From contig DATDVH010000070.1 in the NCBI GenBank assembly GCA_035290045.1, positions 1 through 30,310 on the forward strand: a stretch of DNA of 30,310 nucleotides, written 5' to 3'. Source of the DNA: DATDVH01 sp035290045 (lineage in GTDB: Bacteria > Patescibacteriota > Microgenomatia > UBA1406 > HO2-37-13b). Positions 24,584 through 30,310 of this stretch are shown here, piece by piece. A program made the position numbers and the translations under genes. Each line of letters begins with the position of its first letter. Position 1 is the first letter of the stretch. Below the pieces are notes generated by a model. That model was not told where the DNA came from. It was given only the letters and a program-made list of their open reading frames with translations, and made no database searches.

Positions 24584-25342
24584 TTAACCCCCGAGTTTAA
24601 AAGTAATAAAACTAAACATATCTCCAAACACATCTCCTTTATCTCGTTTGTTTTGACTTCGTCTAAATGAGAAAAAACGCTTTTTATCACACTGTGTACA
24701 GAAGGGAAAAAAGTCAATCTGAGATTTTTCAATTCCTGCATCCTGAAGTTGAAGATAATTCAGCACCGAGAGATTTAAGTGTCGCCTCCCTTGCTCAAAA
24801 TGAAAAATTCTATCTTCATATCTATGAAACTCTGACATAAACTCATAATACCGATCATCAGTAATGTTATAACAACACGCGCCAATAGCAGGTCCTAAAG
24901 CAATACGTATATGTTCTTTTTTACTCCCGCGATCGACAAACGAATCAATCATCTTGATCGACATTTTTTTCAAAGTTCCCCGCCATCCCTGATGAGATAT
25001 ACCGATTAAACCACGATGTTTGTCAACAAAAATAATCGGGAGGCAATCTGCATTTCGCACTATTAACACAGTGTTTTTTTGATTTGTAATAACACCGTCT
25101 ACATCGTCTATTTTTTGAATTTCCAGATTATTTTTTTCATTATAAAAATAAATGTTTATTGAGTGAATTTGACCTAAAACAATTATTTTTTTATAGAGTA
25201 TTTTGTTAAAATTTAAAAATCTAAGAATTGTTTGTATATTTCTACCGTCACCCACTATTTTCGTTGAAAACCCTGAAAAAAATGAACCATCGTTTATAAG
25301 GGTAGAATAAAAAATGGAAAAATGCGAATTATGAACTATCAT
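24584..25342 (-). CDS. pgeF: PgeF/YfiH laccase-domain protein (peptidoglycan editing factor)
   Basis: The 252-aa product belongs to the multicopper-oxidase-like YfiH family. Members have purine nucleoside activity, and E. coli PgeF corrects peptidoglycan in which MurC has put L-Ser in place of L-Ala. Family motifs are visible: GQIHS, VRNADCLPIIFVD, SHQGWRGTLKK and ALGPAIGACCYNI, covering the His and Cys metal-binding residues. The gene overlaps the murE stop by an ATGA junction, so it is translationally coupled to a Mur ligase, and it lies one gene away from murC. This placement supports the wall-editing role over a purely purine-related one, although activity cannot be read from sequence. 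Confidence 0.92.
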   Translation of the reverse strand: MIVHNSHFSIFYSTLINDGSFFSGFSTKIVGDGRNIQTILRFLNFNKILYKKIIVLGQIHSINIYFYNEKNNLEIQKIDDVDGVITNQKNTVLIVRNADCLPIIFVDKHRGLIGISHQGWRGTLKKMSIKMIDSFVDRGSKKEHIRIALGPAIGACCYNITDDRYYEFMSEFHRYEDRIFHFEQGRRHLNLSVLNYLQLQDAGIEKSQIDFFPFCTQCDKKRFFSFRRSQNKRDKGDVFGDMFSFITFKLGG

Positions 25343-26526
25343 AATAGTGCTTTCTGGACTGCTTCATGGTCGCTCCATTGATATTCTTTCTTTCCTCTAC
25401 ATAAGCTTTTTTCGTGTCCCTTACCAGTGATCACTACCACATCTCCTTTTTTTGCTATAGAAATACCTTTTTTTATCGCATGGTCACGAGAATACACCAC
25501 AAATGTTTTGAGTGTCTTTTTGGCATTTCTATTGATGCCTCTTTCAATCTGCTTACAAATATCTTCTACTCGTTCAGTTCTATAATCCTCTTCTGTCAAT
25601 ATGATAATATCAGCATAACGCGCGCTTGCGCTGCCCATTTTCGGACGTTTGGTCGCATCTCGCAAACCAGCTGATCCGAAAATATGTATGATATGTCCGT
25701 TTGATCCATCCATAACCTCTTTTTTTATCGTCACCAATAATTGACTGATCGCATGCGGTGTATGTGCAAAATCTATAATTACCGTAAAATCGCCCTCGTA
25801 CACAACATCAAATCTTCCCTTCGGTAAGGTAAAAGTTTTGATGCCTTGATAGATATATTTTTTTTTAATTCCTAAAATAACGCAACACGCATACCCTGCC
25901 AATATATTCTCCTTGTTGTACGTTCCTTTCAGGTTTGTCTGAATTGCAAAATCCCAGTTTATATCAGCTCTATTTTTTATACCGTAGGAAATAATTTTTT
26001 TGTGTGAAAATAGAGCTGAAATTTTTTGAAAAGAGTTGTCGTCACGATTAACAATGCAATTTTTTGCCATACGCAGCAACTTTGCCTTTGCCTGTATATA
26101 TTTATCATAAACATGATGATAATCTAAATGCTCATGCGTAACATTCGTCAGAACGGCGCAATAAAATAAAACTCCCCACACCCGATATTGATCTAACGCG
26201 TGTGAGGTAGTTTCAAGGACAAAATATTCGTCTCCCCTTGATTGAGCACGTTTAATAAATTTTTGCACCTCAAAGGCGTGAGGCGTGGTCGTGTGTAATC
26301 CAGTTTCATACATGATGTCTGCAACATCTGCATACACGCTTGAAATGAGAGAAACTTTTTTTCCTGCTGTTTTCAAAATGTGATAGATCAAATGCGCTGT
26401 GGTTGTCTTCCCATCAGTCCCAGTCACCCCAATCACCCTCAACTTCCGACTAGGAAAACAAAATATTACATTGGCGACAATCGCCTCTAATAAGTGAAAC
26501 AAATTCTTTACCTTTCGTATAATCAT
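25339..26526 (-). CDS. murE: MurE-type ligase (UDP-MurNAc-tripeptide synthetase), short form
   Basis: MurE adds the third stem-peptide residue. The 395-aa product lacks most of the usual N-terminal UDP-binding domain and starts almost at the ATP loop GVTGTDGKTTT (residues 33-43). It has LETTSHALDQ, TNVTHEHLDYH, GRFDVV, DFAHTPHA, GSAGLRDATKRPKMG and GKGHE near the C-terminus, all MurE-like. The residue-3 recognition motif (DNPR in diaminopimelate-using MurE) is replaced by TEEDYRTE (311-318), so the amino acid used cannot be predicted. It follows ftsI after 44 bp containing a 14-bp tandem repeat and overlaps pgeF by 4 bp. Identity as MurE rather than MurF is favoured by SHALDQ and GKGHE. Confidence 0.9.
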   Translation of the reverse strand: MIIRKVKNLFHLLEAIVANVIFCFPSRKLRVIGVTGTDGKTTTAHLIYHILKTAGKKVSLISSVYADVADIMYETGLHTTTPHAFEVQKFIKRAQSRGDEYFVLETTSHALDQYRVWGVLFYCAVLTNVTHEHLDYHHVYDKYIQAKAKLLRMAKNCIVNRDDNSFQKISALFSHKKIISYGIKNRADINWDFAIQTNLKGTYNKENILAGYACCVILGIKKKYIYQGIKTFTLPKGRFDVVYEGDFTVIIDFAHTPHAISQLLVTIKKEVMDGSNGHIIHIFGSAGLRDATKRPKMGSASARYADIIILTEEDYRTERVEDICKQIERGINRNAKKTLKTFVVYSRDHAIKKGISIAKKGDVVVITGKGHEKSLCRGKKEYQWSDHEAVQKALL

Positions 26527-26528
26527 AG

Positions 26529-26562
26529 TTTTTTATATTTTATTTTTTATATTTTATTTTTT
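26529..26562. repeat. 14-bp AT tandem repeat between ftsI and murE
   Basis: Two full copies and a partial copy of TTTTTTATATTTTA sit in the 44-bp gap. Read on the minus strand this is A-rich sequence directly before the murE ATG, and may act as an unstructured ribosome entry region in place of a Shine-Dalgarno sequence. Confidence 0.6.
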
Positions 26563-26570
26563 AATTTGTC

Positions 26571-28229
26571 TTACTCCGGCGCTATATTATAATAAATAAA
26601 TAATTCTTTAGCGAGATCAAAAAAAAGAGGCGCCGCGGTTTCTGACCCCCAAGGCGAAGCAGTAGGTTCTTTCAAGGTTACCAAAACAATAAATTTTGGT
26701 TTGTCAATCGGCGCAAAACCAACAAATGACGCAATCGTTTTATTTGGATCATAGTGACCTGCAATAGGGATTTGGGCGGTTCCTGTTTTACCTCCGATCC
26801 GATATCCTTTTGGGCGCGCCCATTTGGCGTCGCCGTTTTCAACAGTGGATTCAAGCATTTTTTTGATTTGCAATGAAACGGTCTCTTCTATTACTTTGCG
26901 TATTTTCTTTGGCTCAACAGTATGATCTTCATTATCAGAGCGAAAGACATGAACAACATGAGGTTCCATCAAGTGTCCACCATTGATAAGCGATGCAAAA
27001 GCACGAATCATTTGTATTTGAGTTACTGCTATGCCTTGACCAAAGGTTATAGTCGCATAATCAATGGTGTGCCACTCCGATTCAGGTCTCAAAAATGCCG
27101 ACAGTTCGCCTTGCAAATCAATCTCTGTTTTCTCACCAATTCCTAATTTTTTTAAATACGAATAAAAAGTATGATTTTCAAGTTTTGAGCCAACATATAT
27201 CATCCCAACATTGGAGGACTTTTCAAGTACTCGTGTGAGAGTAATTATACCTTCATATGTGTCATCCCATGTTTGAATACGGTGTTTACCGATAGTAACT
27301 GCTCCTTTTTCATCATATAGATCATCCGGTTTAATCACTTTTTCATTTAGAGCAGACGCCATAACTAATGGTTTGAAAATTGAACCTGGTTCATACACGC
27401 TGGAAAAAGTAGGATTCATAAAAAAACTTTCTGAAAATTGAGTATATTGAGTTTGATCAAAATCAGGAAGACAGCTCAAAGCAATGATCTCGAGAGTGTA
27501 CGGTTCTGCTACGATAATACAGCCTTCACGAGCTCCGTATTTTTCCATTCCGTATGCTAATTTATTCTTAACTATTGTCTGTATCGCAGAATCTATCGTC
27601 AGAATAAGATCACGTCCATTTTCTTTCTGTATCTGATCCTGTATCCCCACAAATATTGGTTTTCCGAAAAGATCACGCTCTGATTTAAGAACACCAGGTA
27701 ATCCTGCCAAATCCTGCTCATAATATCCCTCTATCCCAAAATACCCCACATCATCCCCTTTCTCATCTTTACCAACAAATCCTAAAAGATGGGAGGAAGC
27801 TGATCCCTCTGGATAGAATCTTTTTGGCTGTTCGTCAAACCCCAAACCTTTATTATGTAGCCGACTAATCATTTCTTGAGCGTTTTTATCAATGCCACCG
27901 ATTATCGGTATCCACAGTTTATGACTTTTGATCTTAGCACTTATTGTCGCAACACCAAGATGAAGTATCGTATCAAGTTGATCAATCAAAGTATCTTTGT
28001 CGTTTATTTTTTTTGGCTCAGCATATAACAAATACGTTGTCTGATTGAGCACGAGTGGTTGCTTGTGTTTATCAAATATCTGTCCTCTCACTGGCATTAT
28101 TTTTTTAGTACGCAAGTAGTTTTGTTTGTTATAACGATCTGAAGCAATAATTTGAATAAAAAATAACTTTGATATGATTACAATAAAAAAAATAATAAAA
28201 AATACAAATAAAAAAGAAAATTTATTCAT
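26571..28229 (-). CDS. ftsI: Class B penicillin-binding protein, FtsI/PBP3-like transpeptidase
   Basis: This is the septal transpeptidase that crosslinks glycan made by FtsW. The 552-aa product has one N-terminal membrane anchor (residues 4-28), a pedestal domain starting RGQIFDKHKQPL, and the penicillin-binding domain with Ser283-x-x-Lys286 (GSIFK), SSN (338-340) and KTG (481-483). All three catalytic motifs are intact and there is no PASTA domain. It overlaps the ftsL-like gene by 8 bp and follows rsmH-ftsL, the classical order, which makes FtsI more likely than the elongation PBP2. Confidence 0.96.
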   Translation of the reverse strand: MNKFSFLFVFFIIFFIVIISKLFFIQIIASDRYNKQNYLRTKKIMPVRGQIFDKHKQPLVLNQTTYLLYAEPKKINDKDTLIDQLDTILHLGVATISAKIKSHKLWIPIIGGIDKNAQEMISRLHNKGLGFDEQPKRFYPEGSASSHLLGFVGKDEKGDDVGYFGIEGYYEQDLAGLPGVLKSERDLFGKPIFVGIQDQIQKENGRDLILTIDSAIQTIVKNKLAYGMEKYGAREGCIIVAEPYTLEIIALSCLPDFDQTQYTQFSESFFMNPTFSSVYEPGSIFKPLVMASALNEKVIKPDDLYDEKGAVTIGKHRIQTWDDTYEGIITLTRVLEKSSNVGMIYVGSKLENHTFYSYLKKLGIGEKTEIDLQGELSAFLRPESEWHTIDYATITFGQGIAVTQIQMIRAFASLINGGHLMEPHVVHVFRSDNEDHTVEPKKIRKVIEETVSLQIKKMLESTVENGDAKWARPKGYRIGGKTGTAQIPIAGHYDPNKTIASFVGFAPIDKPKFIVLVTLKEPTASPWGSETAAPLFFDLAKELFIYYNIAPE

Positions 28230-28500
28230 GATGAAGAGCGTATTGTAAATTATCTATACGTATGAGACTTGTTTTTTTGGTAAAGCCCAATTGATGAGCT
28301 CTTTTTTGTAGATTATGAATAGAATCAACTATTGTAAGTTTTTTCTCAAGTTCACTATTTTCGCTTTGTACTGAAGTAAGTATACGCTCAAGTTTTAAGG
28401 TTTTCTCTCCGAATGTCATAGTATTTATAAAAAAATACACGTTTAAGATAACCAATGTACACATTAGACCGATACTGATTTTCTGAATATACTGTCTCAT
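28222..28500 (-). CDS. ftsL: FtsL/DivIC-like bitopic division protein
   Basis: This small 92-aa protein has one membrane segment (about residues 7-29) followed by a leucine-containing coiled coil (LERILTSVQSENSELEKKLTIVDSIHNLQKRAHQLGF), the standard form of FtsL, which links FtsQ/FtsB with FtsW/FtsI. Sequence identity in the family is low, so the call relies on topology, size and position between rsmH and ftsI. It overlaps rsmH by an ATGA junction and ftsI by 8 bp, so all three are translationally coupled. No separate FtsB is evident in the window. Confidence 0.85.
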   Translation of the reverse strand: MRQYIQKISIGLMCTLVILNVYFFINTMTFGEKTLKLERILTSVQSENSELEKKLTIVDSIHNLQKRAHQLGFTKKTSLIRIDNLQYALHHE

Positions 28501-29369
28501 ACGTTGCTGATATCAATCACTCTTAATTTTGCGCTTCGTTCAAATATACCTTCTTCTTTTTGCGCTACAATGGGTTTTTTCGTTATCAATCGCAATCCAT
28601 GGCTACGAATAAATGATGCAACTATCCGATCTTCACCTTGATGAAAAGTAATAATGGCTATTTTTCCATCCTTACCTAATAGATGAATAGCGCCGTTAAG
28701 GCCTTTTTTAATATTTTCAAACTCGTGATTTACTTCTATACGCAACGCTTGAAAAATACGGCGCTTTATCCCTTCTCTATCTCCTCTTATTTTTAATTGA
28801 CCGTCAAAAATGACTGAAAGTAATTCACCTACTTTTTCTATCTTTTGTATACGACATGCCTGAAAAAGAGCATGAGCAATTGTCCGCGAATTGATTTCTT
28901 CAGAATTTTTACTAAAAATTTCATATAATTCGTGTGCTGATGAGTGATTGATAATGTCTATAGCAGTCTTCGTTAACCCCTTATGTATTCGCATATCAAG
29001 CGGCTCATCAATTTTCTTAAAGGAAAACCCTCGCCCACTGATATTAATTTGATCCATGGAAAGACCTAAATCAAACAATATCCCGTTAACATTTTCAAAA
29101 TTATTTTCCCTTCCTATTCTTTCAATATCTGCAAAATTTCCGCAAACAAGTTTTAAATTTTTGGAATTTTTGACTTTTAGCTTTTGACTTTTAATTTGTG
29201 CTTCGTCCCATTCAATTGCTAAAACTAATCCACCTTTTTTTGTTATTTCTGCACTGTGTCCACCTTCTCCATATGTCGCGTCTATGTATTTTTTACCTTC
29301 TTGTATATCAAGAACACCTATAGTTTGTCTTAAAAGTACGGGTGTATGCACTAAATAATTAAAGGTCAA
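28497..29369 (-). CDS. rsmH: 16S rRNA (cytosine-1402-N4)-methyltransferase RsmH
   Basis: RsmH (MraW) methylates N4 of C1402 in 16S rRNA using SAM. The 290-aa product has HTPVLLRQT at the start, the SAM-binding YIDATYGEGGHSAEI, FDLGLSMDQI and GRGFSF, and the C-terminal IITFHQGEDRIV. All are typical; the family average is slightly longer. The start is uncertain: the listed start is a TTG at 29369, and a GTG at 29351, directly before the conserved HTPVLL, is equally reasonable. The TTG overlaps a 7-bp AT repeat shared with the mraZ stop. A 14-bp direct repeat is embedded in the coding region at residues 59-72. Confidence 0.94.
   Translation of the reverse strand: MTFNYLVHTPVLLRQTIGVLDIQEGKKYIDATYGEGGHSAEITKKGGLVLAIEWDEAQIKSQKLKVKNSKNLKLVCGNFADIERIGRENNFENVNGILFDLGLSMDQINISGRGFSFKKIDEPLDMRIHKGLTKTAIDIINHSSAHELYEIFSKNSEEINSRTIAHALFQACRIQKIEKVGELLSVIFDGQLKIRGDREGIKRRIFQALRIEVNHEFENIKKGLNGAIHLLGKDGKIAIITFHQGEDRIVASFIRSHGLRLITKKPIVAQKEEGIFERSAKLRVIDISNV
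29168..29193. repeat. Direct repeat TTTTGACTTTTA inside rsmH
   Basis: Two copies with period 14 (29168-29179 and 29182-29193) encode the Lys-rich stretch QIKSQKLKVKNSK. The sequence resembles the AT-rich GTCAAAA/AAATT repeats at the mraZ-rsmH junction, as if a spreading simple repeat had been captured in frame. Confidence 0.5.
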
Positions 29370-29388
29370 AAATTAAAAATTAAAAATT
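29368..29388. repeat. Three 7-bp tandem repeats (AAAAATT) at the mraZ-rsmH junction
   Basis: The repeats at 29368-29374, 29375-29381 and 29382-29388 span the mraZ stop codon and touch the rsmH TTG start. They probably reflect slippage; slippage here would alter both gene ends. Confidence 0.7.
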
Positions 29389-29781
29389 GCTTTGTGATTC
29401 TTTTGTATATCTCTTCCAATTTTTTGTCTCCCAAATTTCAAAATGATCTCCGACACCGATGATCATTACTGTTCCTGATGCTGAGATAAATTCTATCAAT
29501 GCTTTTGGGATGACAAAGCGACCTTGATCATCAATGCCGATGTAATGCGCTCCTGCAAATATCATCCGTTTTTTTTCAATATGTTCTCGTTCAAGCAATG
29601 AGACGCTTAAAAGCTCTTGCGTCCTCTTTTCCCAGTCGTCTTTATCATATCCTGAAAGACACGTGTCAAATCCTTTGGTCAGTATAAATACCTCACCTTT
29701 CAGGTTTTCCCTTATTTTTTTCGGGATCACGACTCGTCCTCCATCAGTTACGGAAATAGCATATTCACCATAAAACACCAT
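29380..29781 (-). CDS. mraZ: Transcriptional regulator MraZ
   Basis: MraZ is a DNA-binding AbrB-like protein that forms rings and represses its own dcw operon in the bacteria studied. The 133-aa product holds the two expected SpoVT/AbrB repeats, each with a DxxGR signature: VTDGGRVVIPKKIR (residues 11-24) and IDDQGRFVIPKALI (83-96). The length is close to the usual 140-150 aa. It is the first gene of the operon, and a promoter with phased TGG repeats lies directly in front, consistent with autoregulation. The start at 29781 is fixed by the promoter, whose -10 ends 9 nt upstream. Confidence 0.96.
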   Translation of the reverse strand: MVFYGEYAISVTDGGRVVIPKKIRENLKGEVFILTKGFDTCLSGYDKDDWEKRTQELLSVSLLEREHIEKKRMIFAGAHYIGIDDQGRFVIPKALIEFISASGTVMIIGVGDHFEIWETKNWKRYTKESQSNF

Positions 29782-29819
29782 TTACTATCCATTACAAACC
29801 ATTTTAAGCCAAAAGTCAA
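29768..29819 (-). promoter_or_regulatory. mraZ operon promoter overlapped by a candidate MraZ operator
   Basis: On the minus strand TTGACT (29819-29814), a 17-bp spacer and TGTAAT (29796-29791) form the promoter, 9 nt before the ATG. TGG trinucleotides begin at 29811, 29801, 29791, 29780 and 29770, that is 10, 10, 11 and 10 bp apart, four of them as ATGG. E. coli MraZ binds TGGGN repeats separated by 5 nt, which is also a 10-bp period. The first three lie between the -35 and the end of the -10, where bound MraZ would block polymerase; the last two fall in codons 1-5. Confidence 0.6.
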
Positions 29820-29840
29820 GGACTATTATGGAAAAGCTTG

Positions 29841-29885
29841 TTGACTTTATTTGGTATACTCTCTATCCTGATATAAGTAGAGGAG
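29841..29885 (+). promoter_or_regulatory. Promoter and Shine-Dalgarno of the right-end gene
   Basis: TTGACT (29841-29846) with TATCCT at 17 bp spacing (29864-29869), or alternatively an extended -10 TGGTATACT (ending 29860), precedes AGGAG (29881-29885), which is 6 nt before the ATG at 29892. This is the only start in the window where I see a clear Shine-Dalgarno sequence and a real 5' leader. Confidence 0.5.
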
Positions 29886-29891
29886 ATGAAT

Positions 29892-30310
29892 ATGATTTTA
29901 ACTATTATGTCTGCTGTTCCACAAAGGACTACTTCGTTTGATTGGAATACTATAGTAAATAATCCCTATATTTCATATATGACTAGTCCTGCCATTGTTT
30001 TTGGAATATTATTATGCGTAATAATAACATCTTTCAAACTTGGGGGATTCAAACAAGAACTATCAGACTATGAAAAGGATATAGAAAGCCTGAAAAAAGA
30101 TGTAAAGAAACTTTTGAGTCATGTTGACATTATAAAAACTCATCTCTCAGACAAATCAGGACTTGATACTCATTTATTTTCAGCTGAAAGTCCACTTAGA
30201 TTATTAGAAAAAGGCAAAGAACTACTAAGAAAAAGTGGATTTGAAAATATATATAAAAACAACAAATCTTGGTTTATCAGTCAAATCAAATCTCATAAGG
30301 TAAAAACTGA
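29892..30310 (+). CDS. Hypothetical membrane-anchored coiled-coil protein; cut by window edge
   Basis: 139 codons are visible with no stop before the right edge. The protein has a short N-terminus, one membrane segment (about residues 33-48, PAIVFGILLCVIITSF), a Lys/Glu-rich coiled coil (about 54-83) and then a globular part beginning SPLRLLEKGKELLRKSGFENIY, which may be a small helical domain. I cannot name a family. An ATG at 29886 is in frame, but the spacing of AGGAG favours 29892. It is divergent from mraZ and shares the 110-bp promoter region, so MraZ could influence it. The C-terminal end is unseen. Confidence 0.65.
   Translation, partial: MILTIMSAVPQRTTSFDWNTIVNNPYISYMTSPAIVFGILLCVIITSFKLGGFKQELSDYEKDIESLKKDVKKLLSHVDIIKTHLSDKSGLDTHLFSAESPLRLLEKGKELLRKSGFENIYKNNKSWFISQIKSHKVKT

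Noticed and set aside
26529..26562. 14-bp tandem repeat considered as a CRISPR or iteron array
   Set aside because: Only 2.4 copies with no spacers and pure AT content; more likely simple-sequence expansion.
1..30310. Recoded genetic code (TGA as glycine), as in some related candidate phyla
   Set aside because: TGA ends several genes at exact overlap junctions (rsmH, murE, GlmU-like, yvcK) and no in-frame TGA interrupts any conserved protein.

Overview
This is an AT-rich 30.3 kb segment from a small-genome bacterium. It is almost entirely the division and cell wall (dcw) cluster plus close partners. TGA is used as an ordinary stop (for example in rsmH, murE, yvcK and dgkA), so code 25 (TGA = Gly) is excluded. 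Compact, divergent Mur and Fts proteins, a MurC-MurB fusion, a type-2-like IleRS, near absence of Shine-Dalgarno sequences and an interspersed HepT/MntA pair all fit the Candidate Phyla Radiation (Patescibacteria), perhaps Parcubacteria-like. The phylum is an inference from gene style, not from a marker tree.

Nearly everything reads on the minus strand, so the biological order runs from right to left. (1) 29.8-24.6 kb: mraZ, rsmH, ftsL-like, ftsI, murE, pgeF, preceded by a promoter overlapped by phased TGG repeats that look like a MraZ operator. (2) 23.8-12.6 kb: murC-murB fusion, murA, a GlmU-like nucleotidyltransferase, yvcK, dgkA, mraY, a small unknown gene, mntA-hepT, murD, ftsW, ending in two long hairpins. 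(3) 11.8-6.0 kb: murG, ftsQ, ftsA, ftsZ, a DUF2130 protein and a degenerate HSDR_N-like protein. (4) 5.9-0 kb: a membrane glycosyltransferase, ileS-rodA and the start of rplU (L21), cut by the left edge. Plus-strand genes are few: nth (divergent from murG), a methyltransferase-like gene (divergent from murC-murB), and an unknown membrane/coiled-coil protein cut by the right edge (divergent from mraZ).

Together the genes cover lipid II synthesis from UDP-GlcNAc (GlmU-like, MurA, MurB, MurC, MurD, MurE, MraY, MurG), a peptidoglycan-editing enzyme (PgeF), a probable undecaprenol kinase (DgkA), septal and elongation synthases (FtsW, RodA, FtsI) and the divisome core (FtsZ, FtsA, FtsQ, FtsL). murF and ddl are not in the window.

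The most striking non-coding signal is positional. About a dozen genes that begin a transcription unit have a TATAAT-like box whose last base lies only 6-10 nt upstream of the start codon, which predicts leaderless mRNAs. The clearest case is a perfect 15-bp palindrome between murG and nth that supplies both divergent -10 boxes. No tRNA, rRNA, CRISPR array or insertion sequence was seen. No gene-free stretch exceeds 300 bases; the longest (4114-4281) holds the ileS promoter and nothing else I can name.
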